From Azospirillum sp. (GTDB lineage Bacteria > Pseudomonadota > Alphaproteobacteria > Azospirillales > Azospirillaceae), in assembly GCA_027486405.1 (NCBI GenBank), contig JAIXPD010000014.1, positions 1-64,000 of the forward strand: a stretch of 64,000 nucleotides of DNA, read 5' to 3'. Below the pieces are notes generated by a model. That model was not told where the DNA came from and ran no database searches. It saw only the letters and a program-made list of their open reading frames with translations. This document shows positions 62,418-64,000 of this stretch, piece by piece. A program made the position numbers and the translations under genes. Within the stretch, counting starts at the first letter, position 1. Every line of letters starts with the position of its first letter.

Positions 62418-63884
62418 ATGAGCCTGACCTTTGACCCGGATCGCCTGCCGCTGCCGATTGGCCATTGGATCGGCGACCGCCTGATTCCAGCGTCGGGCGA
62501 TGGGCTGCGCATGCACCGCCCATCCGATGGTCGGGCTTACGCCGACTGCCCGGTGGCCTCCGCCGATCGGGTGGACGAGGCGGTGGCCACCGCGCAGGCC
62601 GCCTTGAAAAGCAGCAATTGGGGCAATGTGCGCCCGCGCGAGCGCACCAACATCCTGCACCGCTGGGCCGCCCTGATCGAGGCGGAGGCCGAAACCCTGG
62701 CGAAGGTGGAGGCGCTGTCCTCCACCCGCCCGGTCGGCCAGCTCGTCGCCGGGGATGTCGCGGTGACGGCGGAACAGATCCGCTTCTTCGCCGAATTCGC
62801 CGACAAGGAGGGCGGCGACCTCGCCCCCACCGACGACGGCAGCCTCGGCCTGGTGATGACGGAGCCGTATGGCGTCGTCGGCGCGATCACGCCGTGGAAT
62901 TTCCCGCTGTCGATGGCGGGCTGGAAGCTTGGCCCGGCGCTGGCGGCGGGCAACGCCGTGGTGCTGAAGCCGTCGGAAATGACGCCCTTCTCCACCGTTC
63001 TGCTGGCGCAACTGGCGGTGAAGGCCGGTTTGCCCGCCGGCCTGATCAACATCGTCTTGGGCGACGGCCCGACCACCGGGGCGGCCATCACCCGCCATCC
63101 CGGAATCGCCAAGGTCAGCTTCACCGGATCGACGGCGGCGGGATCGGCGATCATGGCCGACATCGCCCGCAGCGGCGTCAAACCGATGACGCTGGAACTG
63201 GGCGGCAAAAGCCCGCAAATCGTCTTCGCCGACGCCGATCTCGACAAGGCCGCCGCCGCCATCGCCACCAGCGTGCTGTCCAACGCCGGGCAAGCCTGCG
63301 TCGCCGGGTCGCGCCTGCTGGTGGAACGGTCGGTGGCCGACGCGCTGCTGGACCGGATTGTGGGCCACATGCGCGCCGTCCGCCCCGGCCCGACCTGGAA
63401 CGCGGAGACGCGCTATTCCCCGATCATCTCCGAACGGCAGCGCGACCGCATCCACACCATCGTCTCAGCCTCGCTCACCGGATCGGTGGACTGCCGGACC
63501 GGCGGCGGGCCGATGGAGGGCGATGGCTATTTCTACGCGCCCACGCTGCTCGACGGCGTCGATCAGACCTCCCCCGCCGTGATGGAGGAGATTTTCGGCC
63601 CGGTCCTGACCGTGCAGCGCTTCGACACGGAGGAGGAGGCGATGGTGCTCGCCGACCATCCCACCTACGGGCTGGCCGCCGGTCTCTACACCCGCGACCT
63701 GTCGCGCGCGCTGCGCCTGACCCGGCGGCTTCCGGCCGGGACGGTCTGGGTCAACCGCTATGGCCGCTCCCGCGATCACATCCTGCCGACCGGCGGCTAC
63801 AAACGCTCCGGCATCGGCAAGGATCTGGGGCGCGAGGCCTATCTCGCCAACCGCCGCAGCAAAAGCGTGCTGATCGGCCTGTAA
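62418..63884 (+). CDS. NAD(P)-dependent aldehyde dehydrogenase
   Basis: 488 residues. Family motifs: PWNFPLSMAGWKLGPALAAGNAVVLKPSE, catalytic Glu in LELGGKSPQIVF, catalytic Cys in NAGQACVAGSRLLV, and GPVLTVQRFDTEEEA near the end. Oxidises an aldehyde to an acid. Starts ten bases after the cupin gene. Confidence 0.93.
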   Translation: MSLTFDPDRLPLPIGHWIGDRLIPASGDGLRMHRPSDGRAYADCPVASADRVDEAVATAQAALKSSNWGNVRPRERTNILHRWAALIEAEAETLAKVEALSSTRPVGQLVAGDVAVTAEQIRFFAEFADKEGGDLAPTDDGSLGLVMTEPYGVVGAITPWNFPLSMAGWKLGPALAAGNAVVLKPSEMTPFSTVLLAQLAVKAGLPAGLINIVLGDGPTTGAAITRHPGIAKVSFTGSTAAGSAIMADIARSGVKPMTLELGGKSPQIVFADADLDKAAAAIATSVLSNAGQACVAGSRLLVERSVADALLDRIVGHMRAVRPGPTWNAETRYSPIISERQRDRIHTIVSASLTGSVDCRTGGGPMEGDGYFYAPTLLDGVDQTSPAVMEEIFGPVLTVQRFDTEEEAMVLADHPTYGLAAGLYTRDLSRALRLTRRLPAGTVWVNRYGRSRDHILPTGGYKRSGIGKDLGREAYLANRRSKSVLIGL

Positions 63885-63894
63885 GGGACGTCTG

Positions 63895-64000
63895 ATGAAA
63901 ACCCATTCCATTGCGATCATCAAGGGCGACGGCATCGGGCACGCGGTGATCGATTCCGCGTGGGAGGTGTTGCAGACCGTGGCCAAGGGATCCGGCTTCG
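63895..64000 (+). CDS. Isocitrate/isopropylmalate dehydrogenase-family protein, 5' end
   Basis: Only the first 35 codons lie in the window: MKTHSIAIIKGDGIGHAVID matches the start of the decarboxylating beta-hydroxyacid dehydrogenase family (tartrate/isopropylmalate dehydrogenase type). It follows the aldehyde dehydrogenase by ten bases and continues the operon to the right. Confidence 0.85.
   Translation, partial: MKTHSIAIIKGDGIGHAVIDSAWEVLQTVAKGSGF

Noticed and set aside
1-64000. CRISPR arrays, tRNA or rRNA genes, prophage
   Set aside because: No regularly spaced repeats of CRISPR type, no tRNA-like cloverleaf and no phage structural genes were noticed.

Overview
The window is GC-rich bacterial DNA, densely coded on both strands. 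It most resembles an alphaproteobacterium of the Rhodospirillales/Azospirillum type. The reasons are a rhizobial-type rhamnose locus (rhaRSTPQUK plus rhaDI), many LysR regulators and chemoreceptors, a two-domain cold-shock protein, and GTG/TTG starts with ATGA-coupled genes. This placement is inference; no rRNA or tRNA gene is present to fix it.

Left end (1-2.1 kb): a worn accessory region. It holds the 3' end of an IS110-type transposase, a LacI-type regulator broken by a frameshift in a GC-dinucleotide run, and a C-terminal scrap of a sugar ABC-transporter ATPase. From 2.1 to 15.6 kb come an Lrp-type regulator divergent from an AceE/MdeB-like 2-oxoacid dehydrogenase E1, a receiver protein coupled to a large hybrid histidine kinase, a cation diffusion facilitator with a long C-terminal part, a PhoP/PhoQ-like two-component system with a PepSY protein and a divergent His/Asp-tailed exported protein, a membrane diguanylate cyclase and a double cold-shock protein.

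15.8-23.7 kb: the most interesting block is a bufferin-type copper-peptide operon read leftward: a DUF2282 precursor peptide, a DUF692 multinuclear iron oxidase, a DUF2063 partner and a DoxX protein. A methyl-accepting chemotaxis protein is joined to its end by an ATGA overlap. LysR regulators, a nitroreductase and an EamA exporter lie around it.

23.7-34.8 kb: a complete L-rhamnose import and catabolism locus. ABC importer, mutarotase, kinase and DeoR regulator run leftward; bifunctional aldolase/dehydrogenase and isomerase run rightward. A perfect 18-bp palindrome lies between the divergent promoters. From 34.9 to 44.5 kb are a LysR gene, a small membrane protein, a UPF0303 protein, a second chemoreceptor, an NMT1/THI5-type ABC importer with two permeases, and a DEDDh exonuclease. 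Then comes a short graveyard of gene fragments (44.56-45.21 kb).

45.2-52 kb: a five-gene leftward operon (imelysin, multicopper oxidase, di-heme oxidoreductase, second imelysin, DUF1513) with a Fur-like site inside its promoter, probably for iron acquisition. From 52.1 to 56.3 kb lie a secreted trypsin-like protease with two Tudor-like C-terminal units, a molybdopterin oxidoreductase and an ATC-hydrolase family protein. An intact IS30-family element follows (about 56.35-57.59 kb), then a DMT exporter and a GNAT protein. The right edge begins a catabolic operon (M20 deacylase, hydroxyacid dehydrogenase, cupin, aldehyde dehydrogenase, start of an isocitrate/isopropylmalate-type dehydrogenase).

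A recurring oddity is short tandem DNA repeats whose unit is a multiple of three bases, inside coding regions (rhaK twice, the His/Asp-tailed protein, the ABC ATPase).
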